Shown here: piece after piece, positions 44,079-52,218 of the stretch | How the letters are laid out: each line of letters opens with the position of its first letter | Position numbering within the stretch: the first letter of the stretch is position 1 | Assembly: GCA_037131735.1 (NCBI GenBank) | Contig: JBAXQM010000002.1 | Location: forward strand, 216,548 to 280,547 | DNA length: 64,000 nucleotides | Direction of reading: 5' to 3' | Source: CAIUPE01 sp037131735 | GTDB taxonomy: Bacteria > Pseudomonadota > Alphaproteobacteria > Rhizobiales > Beijerinckiaceae | The notes under the pieces: generated by a model | Seen by the model: only the letters and a program-made list of their open reading frames with translations | The model's database searches: none | What the model was told of the DNA's origin: nothing | Position numbers and translations under genes: made by a program

Positions 44079-45286
44079 GCAGATAATTTCGGTTCAATGG
44101 GGAAGAAGAATTCAACGCCCTTGTCGATCAAATGCTGGTTATTCGCTAGGATTTCTTTTTTGAAATTCCACGCGAGCACATAGAAAATATCAGGCGTGTC
44201 CTTCACTTCGCCTTCGATCAGGATAGGAATATGCATTCCCGGAGAATAAAGATCACGGCGAAGCGTGTTTTTTTCCAATAGACATTCAATCAAATCGGGG
44301 CCGACGCCAAAATAATTGAGAAGCGTATTGCCCTTCACCGGCGCTCCCATGCCAAAAATGCGCTTGCCCTCAGCGCGTGCCTTTTTAAGCATTTCAAGAT
44401 TGCGGGTCTTCATCGCGGCAACGCGTTCGGCGAAAGCGTGGTAGGCCTCAATGTGGTTGCAGCCCGATTGATCTTCTTCAGCGCGCATGGCCTTAAGGCG
44501 TGTCGTTTCAGCGCGAGCGCCCTGATGCCCAACATAGCCAATGATCGAACCGCCATGGATGGGCGCCAAGCGGGCGTCGAACATCGAAAGCCCATGTCGA
44601 TTAAGAAGAATTTCAATGGTCTTTAGCGAATAATAGAGAAGATGCTCGTGATAAATCTGATCGAAGGCATCATTTTCAAGAATGCTCTTCATATAAAGAA
44701 ACTGAACAACGAAAACGCCGTCGTCCTTCAACCCTTTTTTGATCGCTTTGGTAACCGAATGAAGCTCTTCGAGATGGAAAAATACGCCGGATGCGTTGAT
44801 GACATCGAAGGTTCTCTCGATGTTTTCAATTGATTGAAGATTGAAAAACTCATTACGTGTGGGAATGCCGGCATCTTCGGCAATTTTTGCCGTTGTTTTT
44901 GATGACTCGACACCAAGAACATCATAGCCGAGCGCTTTAAAATGTTTGAGCTGCGTCCCGTCATTCGATCCGATATCAAGAACTGACTTCTTTTCACGCG
45001 CCTTAAAAAACTCCTGATCAACATCTTCAGCGACTTTTTTGAAGTGATCTGAAAGGGATTTGGTAACACCCGACAAATAAGTGTGATCACCAAACATCAC
45101 TTCTTTTTTGACTGTATAGTTGAGTTGTGATGTGGCGCAGTGAGTACAGAAAAAAAGCCGAAGCGGATAAAAGGGTTCCTTGCCGATTTCGGCCTTGGTC
45201 AAAAAATGATTGCACCAAGGCTGGTTGCCGAGGTCAAGGACAGGTACAAGATCGGTTGAATCGCATACGCGACACATGAAACTCAT
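44075..45286 (-). CDS. C-methyltransferase-type SAM methyltransferase (three domains)
   Basis: 403 residues with the same architecture as the protein at 15633: zinc domain CRVCDS with FCTHCA, central SVLDIGSNDGTQLKHFK (about 102-118) and VINASGVFFHLEELHSV, then a C-terminal domain GKRIFGMGAPVKGNTLLNYF with DLYSPGMHIPIL. The FYHEHL-like segment reads QIYHEHLLYYSL. Known relatives C-methylate 4-keto sugars. It lies between two SDR genes and overlaps the GDP-fucose-synthase-like gene, so C-methylation of the nucleotide sugar is probable, giving a branched sugar. Confidence 0.85.
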   Translation of the reverse strand: MSFMCRVCDSTDLVPVLDLGNQPWCNHFLTKAEIGKEPFYPLRLFFCTHCATSQLNYTVKKEVMFGDHTYLSGVTKSLSDHFKKVAEDVDQEFFKAREKKSVLDIGSNDGTQLKHFKALGYDVLGVESSKTTAKIAEDAGIPTRNEFFNLQSIENIERTFDVINASGVFFHLEELHSVTKAIKKGLKDDGVFVVQFLYMKSILENDAFDQIYHEHLLYYSLKTIEILLNRHGLSMFDARLAPIHGGSIIGYVGHQGARAETTRLKAMRAEEDQSGCNHIEAYHAFAERVAAMKTRNLEMLKKARAEGKRIFGMGAPVKGNTLLNYFGVGPDLIECLLEKNTLRRDLYSPGMHIPILIEGEVKDTPDIFYVLAWNFKKEILANNQHLIDKGVEFFFPIEPKLSA

Positions 45287-45289
45287 TGG

Positions 45290-46222
45290 TCAGACATTCC
45301 CGTAACGTGTGTTGCGCAGGATCGTATAACCCTTAATGAGTTCTTTTATCCCGCGATCCAATGACCACTCGGGTGTAAAGCCCGTTGACGCAATGCGCGC
45401 ATTTGAAACGATATAATTTCGTTTGTCAGGGTCCTCGCCGATCGGGGCTTCAAGATAGGTAAACTCGGGAATATGTTTTTTGATCGTCTCTGCGAGTTCT
45501 AATTTTGAGAGATTGGCATCATCGAGGCCGACATTATAAGCGCGGCCCTTCATGGCTTCAAAATGTTCAATGGCGTGCATGAAAACCCGCGCGACATCCT
45601 GAATGTGGATGTAATTGCGTTTGAAATGGCCTTCGAAAATGACAATCGCGCGGTCGTGCATCGCACGATAGACAAAATCATTGACGAGCAAATCCATGCG
45701 CATCCGCGACGACATGCCGAAAACGGTGGCAAGCCGAAAAGTGAGACTGTTATCTCGCTCAAGCACCGCGGCTTCAGCGGCAACTTTTGTCACGCCGTAA
45801 AGCGATATCGGGCGCAAGGGCGAGTCTTCGGTGCAGAACTGTCCTTCTTCACCAATACCATAGCCGGAATTTGTAACCGGCATCAGAATGCGTTGTGATG
45901 GACTCGCCAAACGACAAAGCATTTCAACAGCGTCTTGATTAATTGTCTTCGTGCCGAGGGGATCGATTTTGCAGATGGGTGCGCCGACAAGTGCGGCAAG
46001 CGGAATAATGATATCCGCTTTCGCAAGATGTTTTTTAATCAAACTCTCATCGCGGCAATCACCACGCACGGGCTCGAACCTCTCATAGGCGCACGCTTCA
46101 GCCAATGAATTCTGGCCGAACATAAAATTATCGATGAGTGTGACGGAGTGGCCGGCACTCAGCAATTTAGGAATGAGGACAGAGCCGATATAGCCTGCGC
46201 CGCCTGTGACCAGAATATGCAC
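45290..46222 (-). CDS. NAD-dependent sugar epimerase/dehydratase
   Basis: 310 residues from a GTG start. ILVTGGAGYIGSVLIPKLL, PVRGDCRDES, IIPLAALVGAPICK and Y-G-V-T-K (within SLYGVTKVAAEAA), with VTNSGYGIGEEG before it. The segment FGMSSRMRMDLLVNDFV shows kinship to the epimerase at 37990. It ends 3 bases before the C-methyltransferase gene. Probably a 3- or 5-epimerase/dehydratase of the nucleotide sugar. It lies downstream of the GmhA-like gene at the 5' end of the operon. Confidence 0.82.
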   Translation of the reverse strand: MHILVTGGAGYIGSVLIPKLLSAGHSVTLIDNFMFGQNSLAEACAYERFEPVRGDCRDESLIKKHLAKADIIIPLAALVGAPICKIDPLGTKTINQDAVEMLCRLASPSQRILMPVTNSGYGIGEEGQFCTEDSPLRPISLYGVTKVAAEAAVLERDNSLTFRLATVFGMSSRMRMDLLVNDFVYRAMHDRAIVIFEGHFKRNYIHIQDVARVFMHAIEHFEAMKGRAYNVGLDDANLSKLELAETIKKHIPEFTYLEAPIGEDPDKRNYIVSNARIASTGFTPEWSLDRGIKELIKGYTILRNTRYGNV

Positions 46223-46275
46223 GTCATGCTCCTCGGTTTGTAGCGCAACACATAATTGAAAAAATTATGCGTTAC

Positions 46276-46917
46276 TCATGCAAAACAGCGCGCTTCGATT
46301 TCAGCGCAAAGATAGTGATAGAGACAAAGATGGACTTGCTGAATAAGCGGCGTTGAGGTTGAGGGAACAGCAAGCAAAACATCGGAATGATCTGCGAGCG
46401 TTCCGCCGCCTTCACCTGTAAGCGCCACGACTTTCATGCCGATAACGCGCGCTGTCTTTGCCGCGTGAACAATATTTTTTGACGTGCCGCTGGTGCTTAA
46501 GGCAATCAAAACGCCCTCAGCCTTTCCATGCGCTTCGACCTGACGCGCGTACACGCTCTCAAAGTCATAATCATTTGCCCATGCTGTCAGGATGGATGTG
46601 TTTGCCGAAAGGCTAATGGCATTGATCGGGCGCCGTTCCTTCAAGAACTTTCCGACAAGTTCGCCTGTGATATGGGCGGCGTCAGAGGCCGATCCGCCAT
46701 TGCCGCACACAAGGATCGGATGCCCCTTCGAGATCGCTACCAATACATAATCAATCGCCCGCTCAAGGGTGGCCGAATCGATCGCGTCCCGCGTCTTCTC
46801 GAGAAGTGTCGCCGATTGGGACATGAATGATTTGAAATCGGCGCGTTGCATGCCGCTGAATTCCGAAAGCCCTGAAATCTGAATCGATGCCGTGTCCAAT
46901 AAAGGATTGATATCCAT
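46276..46917 (-). CDS. gmhA: Phosphoheptose isomerase GmhA-like (SIS)
   Basis: About 213 residues from the ATG at 46917; a TTG at 46971 would give an extra 18 residues. ILVCGNGGSASDAAHITGEL and VGKFLKERRPINAISLSANT are almost the GmhA consensus, with ALSTSGTSKNIVHAAKTAR as the second phosphate loop, and STPLIQQVHLCLYHYLC at the end with a zinc-type histidine region. It converts sedoheptulose 7-phosphate to heptose 7-phosphate, supplying the HddA-like kinase. It is the first gene of the 19-gene minus-strand run, opposite the divergent GmhB-like gene. Confidence 0.85.
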   Translation of the reverse strand: MDINPLLDTASIQISGLSEFSGMQRADFKSFMSQSATLLEKTRDAIDSATLERAIDYVLVAISKGHPILVCGNGGSASDAAHITGELVGKFLKERRPINAISLSANTSILTAWANDYDFESVYARQVEAHGKAEGVLIALSTSGTSKNIVHAAKTARVIGMKVVALTGEGGGTLADHSDVLLAVPSTSTPLIQQVHLCLYHYLCAEIEARCFA

Positions 46918-47161
46918 TATACAAATGCGCCTTTGGTGATGAAGGGGTATCCCCTCAAGTTGATGCATCAAAGTCGGCTGAATTCATCAAATGCGGAGGG
47001 CGGGCTTGTTATCGCGGGAGCCTGTCTTTAACGGAGTTAAAGGGCCGCTCGGTCTTATTTTTTGAAATTGTCTCATGGTCTTATTGTCTTCGTCCGCTCT
47101 CGGTGAAATCCCTCCCGAACTTATTGTGAGGGGGCGTGTCGCATTATCATGGCCCTCCGGC

Positions 47162-47773
47162 ATGAAAGTAGGCCCGGCCCTCATCCTTGACCGCGACGGC
47201 GTCCTCGTTGAGGAAAGGCATCATCTGTCCCGCCCCGAGGATGTCGTTCTGTCTCCCGGCGCGGTGGATGTAATCCGGGTGGTTCGGGGGTTAGGACTTC
47301 CCGTATGCGTTGTCACAAACCAGTCGGGAATTGACCGAAAACTCTTCACTTGGGCAGATTTTGAGGCGGTTTCGCGCCAGATCGATAAGGAATTGGCACA
47401 GAATGGCGTCTCTATCGACGTGACCATTGCCTGTCCTTTTCACCCCGACTTCACCCCCGACTACAGTGAAGGTCACGCCTATTGGCGAAAACCAGGTCCT
47501 GGCATGCTTCACTTGTTGGCCGAACGCTTTGGCGTTGATCTCGGCAAGTCTCTCTTTGTGGGGGACAATATCAGCGATGCAGAGGCGGGCAGGGCGGCGG
47601 GTCTATCTCAAATTGTTCACGTCCTAACGGGGCATGGAATGAAATTCGAACATCAAGTCAGAGAGAAAATGAGCCAGCCCGGCTTTTCAGCGATTTTGTC
47701 GCAAGATCTAACTGCATGTTCCTCGTTCATTGAAAATTTTTTGCGATCAGGTTTGAAAGAGCGGACGACCTGA
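47162..47773 (+). CDS. gmhB: GmhB-like D,D-heptose 1,7-bisphosphate phosphatase (HAD)
   Basis: About 203 residues from the ATG at 47162; upstream in-frame starts to 47075 would add a tail unlike the family. HAD motifs: LILDRDGVLVEE (nucleophile D), VVTNQSGIDRK, RKPGPGMLHLLAE (lysine) and FVGDNISDAEAG. The zinc loop of GmhB keeps C and H in ACPFHPD but reads GHAYWRKP where C-x-C is usual, so zinc binding may be lost. It removes the 7-phosphate of the bisphosphate. It is divergent from gmhA, sharing a 244-base regulatory gap. Confidence 0.8.
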   Translation: MKVGPALILDRDGVLVEERHHLSRPEDVVLSPGAVDVIRVVRGLGLPVCVVTNQSGIDRKLFTWADFEAVSRQIDKELAQNGVSIDVTIACPFHPDFTPDYSEGHAYWRKPGPGMLHLLAERFGVDLGKSLFVGDNISDAEAGRAAGLSQIVHVLTGHGMKFEHQVREKMSQPGFSAILSQDLTACSSFIENFLRSGLKERTT

Positions 47774-47885
47774 AGGGGTAAGTCGCCTCGATCTAACTGG
47801 CTTTGGCCTCCTCCAAGGTGACTTGAGCGTTAATAAAGAAATCACAAGGCTTGATTTTTAGAGGATTTTTCTTTATCTTCATAAA

Positions 47886-48539
47886 ATGGATCAAGACAAT
47901 GAAATTTTGACACAAATTGGCCTCTCCCACGGCCAAGCCCGCTGGGTATTGCGTCAGTTTGATCTGACAAGTCGTGAGTCCGACCAAAGTTTTGATGCCC
48001 TCCTCAAGTCCTTGCGTCGTGACGGGATCCCCTTCGCGGATGACGAAGTTGGTCGGGGGGCAGGCTTTAATCTCATCTATAAATTCGAGCACTTGATGGA
48101 ATTGGCCCTCATCTTCGCCTTCCGGACGCAAGGGTTCTTATCCCGTGACTTTGTTCGCATGATTTCGAAGTTGAGGGGTGAATTGCGCCCCCATTTCCGG
48201 CGCGCCTATTTGGAGCGTAACAGAGGCCTCGGCGCCCGCGTAAAGGTTCATTTTGAGGATGTCGGTGTTAAATCACCGACTTCCGACGCCAATGCCTCTC
48301 CAGTTAAGCCGCTTGAGGTTGAGGGGACTTACCTTGATCTCGCGGTAAGTCACATGCCGGGCGGCGTCATTGCGGTCAGGAGGTGTGAACTTCTAGGACC
48401 CAAACAGGCTGTAAGGGCCTTTATGGCAAGGCACTCAAATATGTATCCGCAGCCGCCACTTCCGATTTCGGATATTGCGGCCGACATCGTCAGGATCGCT
48501 ACAAGCGAAATTCCTAAAATCCACCGCGGGCGCCCCTAG
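47886..48539 (+). CDS. Hypothetical protein, possible MerR-like regulator
   Basis: 217 residues. LSHGQARWVLRQFDLT near the start and YKFEHLMELALIFAFRTQGFLSRDFVRMI (about 66-94) look like two parts of a winged-helix DNA-binding domain of the MerR-like type seen in alphaproteobacterial proteins. The C-terminal half has no recognisable effector domain and is proline/glycine rich. It follows the gmhB gene by 112 bases. I cannot name its target; the proposal of a regulator is from fold impression only. Confidence 0.55.
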   Translation: MDQDNEILTQIGLSHGQARWVLRQFDLTSRESDQSFDALLKSLRRDGIPFADDEVGRGAGFNLIYKFEHLMELALIFAFRTQGFLSRDFVRMISKLRGELRPHFRRAYLERNRGLGARVKVHFEDVGVKSPTSDANASPVKPLEVEGTYLDLAVSHMPGGVIAVRRCELLGPKQAVRAFMARHSNMYPQPPLPISDIAADIVRIATSEIPKIHRGRP

Positions 48540-48693
48540 AATCGACGAAGAGAATGGAATCTCTTCACACTTGCCAACGTGAAGTGAATCAGTTATATTC
48601 AAAAAATAGTGAGGTGTTTGGGGGCGGGCGTCAGTGAATGGCCGCGGCCAAAGATCGGCAGGGAATGACCCAGGTTAACGATGGAGTTGAATT

Positions 48694-49326
48694 ATGAATG
48701 AGGCTGTAGTGATGAAAGGCGAAGTCTCTCAATTTATTAATGATTTCGGACGAATGCCGCTCATTTCTGATGAGACGTCTGCTGACTACGAGGCGCTTAA
48801 GGCCGAGGTTTTCAAGGAGCTCGATCCCAAAGACCTATTTGAGACGATCATCGTCCACGAAATCATTGCATATTTGTGGAGTGAGCGGCGCTACCGTCGC
48901 CTGAGGGACCACCTCGTGAAGTCGAAGCTCATCAAGGGGCTCGCCAAGCAGTTGGAGCCCTATCTTCCGCTTCAACCGCAACTTCTGAAAAAATTGAACG
49001 AATTAGGTTATTTTTATCGTGACTCTGATCGTGCGGAGAGGCTCGTCATCCTCTGGCTTACAAAGGACCCCAAATTTTTTAAGGATGTTGACGCCGTAAT
49101 TAAAAGTTTGCGGGGCCTCGTTCACGACACCGTCGCCGACATTCATGGCACGCATATTTCAGAAATTTCCGCCTTCGAGGCCTTGATCCGAGACTCCATT
49201 CGGAGCCGCAATCAGGGCCTCTCGGACTTCTATAAGCGGCGTGCGGAGAAGAAGAAGACTTCGGCAACCCTTAATGCATTGGGAGCAGCTGGCAGCGATC
49301 CACCGCTTGAGGGCATCCTTCGGTGA
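48694..49326 (+). CDS. Hypothetical helical protein
   Basis: 210 residues, mostly helical and charged. LKAEVFKELDPKDLFETIIVHEIIAYLWSERRYRRL (about 30-68; two pieces of a long helix pair) and EISAFEALIRDSIRSRNQGLSDFYKRR near the end are the clearest features. No known domain. Its GTGA overlap with the next gene indicates joint translation. The pair resembles small accessory gene pairs common in alphaproteobacterial genomes; no function can be given. Confidence 0.6.
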   Translation: MNEAVVMKGEVSQFINDFGRMPLISDETSADYEALKAEVFKELDPKDLFETIIVHEIIAYLWSERRYRRLRDHLVKSKLIKGLAKQLEPYLPLQPQLLKKLNELGYFYRDSDRAERLVILWLTKDPKFFKDVDAVIKSLRGLVHDTVADIHGTHISEISAFEALIRDSIRSRNQGLSDFYKRRAEKKKTSATLNALGAAGSDPPLEGILR

Positions 49327-49739
49327 CAAGTTCCAAAAAAATATTGAGCAATCGCCAAAATGCGAAGCGGTCGACGGGACCCAAGTCGCATAATGGGAAG
49401 TTGCGCGCCTCACGAAATGCGCTGGCACACGGCCTATCCATTCCGATTTCATATTCGAGGGGCCTCTCGTCCCAGTGCAAAGATCTTGCTCAAGCCTTGA
49501 GTGACGACACGATCGCAGAGCCTCACCTTGCTCACGACTTTGCGTCGGCCCTGATTGGCCTTTCCCGTGCCCGAGAAGCAGAAGCCAAGCTTTTACGTGA
49601 AACATTTAAAGATCGATGGCTCATCAATGGTGCCGAGGACGTCCCCCACGCACTGAAAATGCTCAAGGCAATAAAGCGGTACCGCCTTGAGGCGAGGGCT
49701 CAATTGCGAAGATTTTTTAGAACCAATTTAATGGGTTGA
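49323..49739 (+). CDS. Hypothetical protein with NRQNAKRSTGPK opening
   Basis: 138 residues from a GTG. The N-terminus ILSNRQNAKRSTGPKSHNGK followed by LRASRNALAHGLS matches a widespread bacterial motif (N.RNA..STGP.T..GK...RNA..HGL) found in many uncharacterised proteins, some near mobile elements. The rest is a helical, basic region. Coupled to the gene before it by GTGA overlap. I do not know a function; DNA or RNA association is only suggested by charge. Confidence 0.65.
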   Translation: MTSSKKILSNRQNAKRSTGPKSHNGKLRASRNALAHGLSIPISYSRGLSSQCKDLAQALSDDTIAEPHLAHDFASALIGLSRAREAEAKLLRETFKDRWLINGAEDVPHALKMLKAIKRYRLEARAQLRRFFRTNLMG

Positions 49740-49819
49740 AAAAATTAAATTTGGGTAATAATTGCACCAATATAAAGCGTCAATTGATCGAAATTAGGGG
49801 CAAATTCATCGTGAAGTCG

Positions 49820-49877
49820 CGTGGCATCCAGAAGCCACGATGGGCCTAATTTTGAGAAGGCCTCGGATAAAGAGGCC
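49820..49877. other. Two adjacent hairpins in an intergenic gap
   Basis: CGTGGC/GCCACG (49820-49825, 49834-49839) with an 8-base loop, and GGCCTC/GAGGCC (49859-49864, 49872-49877) with a 7-base loop, 19 bases apart. Neither is followed by a good T tract. They lie in the 218-base gap before an XRE gene and could be a weak terminator pair or a small structured leader. Confidence 0.45.
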
Positions 49878-49957
49878 GCTCAACCATGATCCGCTGTTAG
49901 TAAATATCTGAGGCCGTCTTTGCATCGTTTTCAAAAATTTGAGGAGACCAACCGCTC

Positions 49958-50236
49958 ATGCCGCAGTGGAAGAAACCTGACAAGAGTGAAGTTTATTCAA
50001 ATCGTCTCATGATTGCGGAGCGCGCGCGTAAGGCCGAGTTGCGTCTTCCTTACGCCGTTGCCGACTTCCGAAAAAGCTTCGGCTTAACGCAAGAGGAATT
50101 CGCAAAACTTCTTTCTATGACGCGAAGACAAATTACTGAAATCGAAACGGGCAAGGCCAACCCCACACTGGAGACGCTTGAAAAAATTGGCTGCCTCTTC
50201 GGCTTTGTTGTGGGCTTTGTGCCAAGGGCCCCGTGA
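49958..50236 (+). CDS. XRE-family helix-turn-helix protein
   Basis: 92 residues. LPYAVADFRKSFGLTQEEFAKLLSMTRRQI (about 30-60) then TEIETGKANPTLETLEKIGCLFGF is a clear XRE/HTH_3 domain; the N-terminal 25 residues are basic. AGGAG lies upstream of the ATG. Such small XRE proteins are often antitoxin or autoregulators; no toxin partner is visible beside it. The upstream gap holds two hairpins. Confidence 0.8.
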   Translation: MPQWKKPDKSEVYSNRLMIAERARKAELRLPYAVADFRKSFGLTQEEFAKLLSMTRRQITEIETGKANPTLETLEKIGCLFGFVVGFVPRAP

Positions 50237-50585
50237 TCAAATTTTATGAAGTATTTTTTGAAATATAATTTTCTTGTGCTTCCTTTGGCCACCTCCAATC
50301 CATTGCGAGTAAAATTAAATTATCTCTATATTACAATGACTTATAACAAAAAATCTTGCCGATTCTAAACATTTATTATGCGATCAACGAGAGACATCCG
50401 CATCAAGCCTTGGACTTCAAAATTTCTCCAGAACGAAGCCAAATGGAGGGTAATGATGTTTGATAAAAACTCACAAAACTTGGCCGATTGATCGTCATAA
50501 GCTAAGCGGTAGGTGACCTCGGCGATGAAATCGATCACAAGCGATCACTCTCAAGGTCAAGACTTCATATTCCAGCGGGGCATCC
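50237..50585. other. Intergenic stretch, no gene
   Basis: 349 bases between the XRE gene and the glycosyltransferase. No convincing open frame, hairpin or RNA gene was seen. The promoter of the downstream plus-strand glycosyltransferase set probably lies here. Confidence 0.5.
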
Positions 50586-51374
50586 GTGAACATCATCTCG
50601 CTCACCACAATTCCCCCGCGGATGGACCGTATCGGTGACACTTTGGCGTCGCTTCTCGCCCAGTCCCTGAAGCCCGACCGGGTCATTCTCAACATCCCCA
50701 AGACCTATCGCCGCGAGGCCTATCGATATGACGCCCTTCCGGTGGTTCCGGCGGGGGTTGAGGTGTTGGTGTCTGATGTCGATTATGGCCCCGCCACTAA
50801 ACTTCTCCCCACCTTGCGGGCCTTTGCGGGGCAGGAGGTCAATATCGTCTTTTGTGATGACGACCGGCTCTACCCCCGTGACTGGCTGAGCACTCTCGTT
50901 GAAAACGCGAAGCGCCATCCGCATGACTGCATTACCGTGTCGGGCGGTCTGATCAGTCAGATCGAAGCCTATTATCGCTACATCAATCGACCGCAGCCTT
51001 CATTTTTGGCGCCGCTCTACCGCAGGTTCTATGCGCTCAGAAAACGCCGCCCGGTGACGGGCGGGCGTGCCGACATCGTCGGCGGCTTTGGCGGGGTTTT
51101 GGTGCGTCCGTCCTTTTTTGATGACGCTATTTTCACCATACGCGAGGAGTTTATCACCCTCGATGACACCTGGATTTCGGGTCATTTGGCGCGCAGCGGG
51201 GTGGCGATCCGCATTGCGGAAGGGGCAGAAATCCCCGCGGCCCGCGATGTCGCCGATGTCTCATCGCTCAAGGATTTCAAGCGTGGCGCGATGAACCAGA
51301 ACGCCATTGATGTCGCGTGCATCCAGTATTTTCGCGAGACCTATGGTATCTGGAAACCGGGTGAGACAGCCTAA
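50586..51374 (+). CDS. Glycosyltransferase (GT-A type)
   Basis: 262 residues from a GTG. N-terminus IISLTTIPPRMDRIGDTLASLLAQSLKPD, then VNIVFCDDDRLYPRDWLSTLV with the DDD metal motif, and GGFGGVLVRPSFFDD then EEFITLDDTWISGHLARSG, which fits the second acidic region of GT-A enzymes. It begins a run of three plus-strand transferase genes of ordinary GC content. The product is probably a peripheral cytoplasmic transferase. Donor and acceptor are unknown. Confidence 0.78.
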   Translation: MNIISLTTIPPRMDRIGDTLASLLAQSLKPDRVILNIPKTYRREAYRYDALPVVPAGVEVLVSDVDYGPATKLLPTLRAFAGQEVNIVFCDDDRLYPRDWLSTLVENAKRHPHDCITVSGGLISQIEAYYRYINRPQPSFLAPLYRRFYALRKRRPVTGGRADIVGGFGGVLVRPSFFDDAIFTIREEFITLDDTWISGHLARSGVAIRIAEGAEIPAARDVADVSSLKDFKRGAMNQNAIDVACIQYFRETYGIWKPGETA

Positions 51375-51406
51375 GTCTATGCGCCTAAGGGGATGAAGAC
51401 CGCGGG

Positions 51407-52198
51407 ATGAACATCTACTGCATCAATCTCGACCGCTTTCAGGCGCGGTTTGACCGGATCGCGGCGCTGCTTGAGGGTTCGGGCTTAACCCTCATGCGCG
51501 TGAGCGCGCTCGACGGCAACCGTTTGCGGGAGAGGCAGGCTCCGGCGCGCCCTCGTTCGGGCGCCATGAATGCCAAAGGCACGATGCTCACGCGCTACGA
51601 GATCGGTGCGGTATTAAGCCACCGCAAAGCCTGGCGTGCCTTTTTACGAACCAATGAGTCGCATGCCGTCATCATTGAGGATGATGTCTATTTTGGTGAT
51701 AATTTCGCGCGTTATATTCAAAGCACGATTTTTGAAAACACCTCTTACGATCTCATCAATATCGAGACGACTTATGCGCCGGTCGTTATCAAATCAGGCG
51801 TTAAGCTGCCGCTTGATGATCGTAAGCTTTATCGCATCAAGACCTATCATCACGGAGCGGGCGGATATATTCTGAGCCGCGCGGCCGCAAAGCGTTTGCT
51901 GGTCATGTCAGCCGGGGCCCCTGATGGAATTGATACGATTATTTTCAACATGGCACGCCAGAAAGATTCAGGGCTCGTTCCCTTGTCGCAAGCGCAGGTT
52001 TCACCGGCCTTGATTGTTCAGCATGTTTGCCATCCGAACCCGCCCGATAATCCGCTTTTGAATTCTTATATTGCTGATCGTCGCGGGCCGCGTATCACGC
52101 GCTCGCCTTTATCACTGTCGAAGATTGGCAAAGAGCTTGTGCGGCCCTTTCGTAAACTATGGTTCAAATATCATTATATACGCGTTCCCTTTTCTTGA
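51407..52198 (+). CDS. Glycosyltransferase family 25 protein
   Basis: 263 residues with the GT25 landmarks: IYCINLDRFQARFDRIAALL, RYEIGAVLSHRKAWRAF, and VIIEDDVYFGDNF (metal-binding EDD), then YHHGAGGYILSRAAAKRLL. GT25 members add galactose or glucose to lipooligosaccharide in several genera. The downstream CgeB-like gene starts 20 bases after its stop. The C-terminal basic tail (about 235-263) may bind the membrane. Confidence 0.85.
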   Translation: MNIYCINLDRFQARFDRIAALLEGSGLTLMRVSALDGNRLRERQAPARPRSGAMNAKGTMLTRYEIGAVLSHRKAWRAFLRTNESHAVIIEDDVYFGDNFARYIQSTIFENTSYDLINIETTYAPVVIKSGVKLPLDDRKLYRIKTYHHGAGGYILSRAAAKRLLVMSAGAPDGIDTIIFNMARQKDSGLVPLSQAQVSPALIVQHVCHPNPPDNPLLNSYIADRRGPRITRSPLSLSKIGKELVRPFRKLWFKYHYIRVPFS

Positions 52199-52218
52199 AG
52201 GGTAAGAGGATTTTTTTA

